Source: Bacteroidales bacterium (lineage in GTDB: Bacteria > Bacteroidota > Bacteroidia > Bacteroidales > Paludibacteraceae). From it: a stretch of 13,195 nt of DNA. Made by a program: the position numbers and the translations under genes. Under the pieces are notes generated by a model. It was not told where the DNA came from and did not search any database. It saw only the letters and a list, made by a program, of their open reading frames with translations. Shown here piece by piece: positions 12,900 to 13,195 of the stretch (position 1 is its first letter; every line of letters starts with the position of its first letter). The stretch is from positions 1 to 13,195 of the forward strand of contig CAAFZS010000082.1 in assembly GCA_900767595.1 (NCBI GenBank), given 5' to 3'.

Positions 12900-13195
12900 G
12901 AGAAATATATTTTTTGTTAGATTTTTATTGAGATTTTTTTGGATTTTTGCTCCGTTAGGAGCTTTCCTCATTCGCTCAATTGATTTTTTGTCCTTCTTGT
13001 TAGGATTTTCCTAGCGTCGCGAAAGTGGACATCGAAATGGACATGTCCAAATGTCCATTTTGTGCTAAATAACTGATGGAAAGTGGATTATAGAGAAATG
13101 GACAAATGGACATGTCCATTTCGAGAGTGCCAAAACAAAATTATGAAAAAGTCAATGTTTTTAGGAAAAAACCGAGAGGATGTTGAGAGGTGATG
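12900..13195. other. Stretch without a supportable gene
   Basis: I see no credible coding sequence in these 296 bases. Its left part is very AT-rich with small hairpins (GCTCC/GGAGC at 12949-12962, TAGGA/TCCTA at 13001-13013). The middle holds the TGGACA inverted repeats. The last 30 bases include the near-direct repeat GAGAGGATGTT / GAGAGGTGATG, which runs to the window edge. A gene beginning or ending just beyond the right edge may own these sequences. Confidence 0.6.
13033..13123. repeat. Inverted repeat pair built from TGGACA/TGTCCA words
   Basis: CGAAATGGACATGTCC (13033-13048) is the perfect reverse complement of 13108-13123. With a few mismatches the symmetry extends to about 28 bases per arm (13033-13060 and 13096-13123), with a 35-base spacer. 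Each arm contains smaller palindromes: TGGACATGTCCA at 13038-13049 and AAATGGACATGTCCATTT at 13104-13121. A further TGGACA lies at 13026-13031. It could be an operator cluster, a recombination or element end, or a plain repeat. Confidence 0.7.

Noticed and set aside
12949..12962. Hairpin GCTCC/GGAGC as terminator
   Set aside because: Five-bp stem with only three T's afterwards; not convincing on either strand.
13143..13193. 16-codon open frame (MKKSMFLGKNRED...)
   Set aside because: Very short, no promoter or family signal; may be chance or a decayed gene start, but nothing supports coding.

Overview
The window looks like a chromosomal segment from an anaerobic, probably gut-associated member of the Bacteroidetes, most likely Bacteroidales. 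The evidence is direct. Three places carry the phylum-specific promoter form (TTTG or TTG about 20 bp upstream of TAnnTTTG). Shine-Dalgarno sequences are absent and leaders are AT-rich. The protein families (alpha2 glycyl-tRNA synthetase, secreted multidomain GH13 amylases with CBM26 modules) also fit. I cannot name the genus.

Left part (1-3077, + strand): the 3' end of a tRNA, probably tRNA-Cys (U73, matching T-arm), with a strong intrinsic terminator. Next come sufB (Fe-S cluster scaffold) and glyS (glycyl-tRNA synthetase), 23 bp apart and without a visible promoter of their own. The glyS stop abuts the stop of the oppositely oriented amylase gene, and the apparent glyS terminator lies inside the 3' codons of that gene.

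Centre (3078-10685, - strand): an operon of three exported GH13 alpha-amylases, transcribed from 10685 leftwards. First is a 1132-residue enzyme with duplicated Fn3-associated/CBM26 modules, then a 574-residue paralogue with an N-terminal CBM26 (1-nt TAATG overlap), then an 819-residue, more distant GH13 enzyme (25-nt gap). All three have signal peptides and intact catalytic D/E/D residues, and all end in the same kind of ~24-residue tail (basic residue, GQLLI-like strand, R-G, Y/F-N/D-x-L/F-G, basic end). No SusC/SusD, TonB or regulator gene accompanies them here. The operon has a clear promoter interlocked with the terminator of the upstream gene, and a dyad sits at the expected transcript start.

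Right part (10800-13195): trmO (tRNA m6t6A methyltransferase, - strand), a promoter plus tRNA-Phe(GAA) (+ strand), two back-to-back terminators, trxB (thioredoxin reductase, - strand) preceded by a co-oriented tRNA-Ala(CGC) with its own promoter, and about 300 bp with no gene I can defend, which contains a long inverted repeat built from TGGACA words. A CTCTAC-core minisatellite (7-bp and 8-bp periods) lies in frame inside trmO twice and inside trxB once. In trxB it accounts for an insertion of about 20 residues.

The amylase operon would act together in extracellular or surface starch breakdown. The flanking genes are housekeeping: Fe-S assembly, tRNA charging and modification, and redox. The observations most worth following are the shared C-terminal tail, the in-frame minisatellites, and the two cases where a transcription signal overlaps another functional element.
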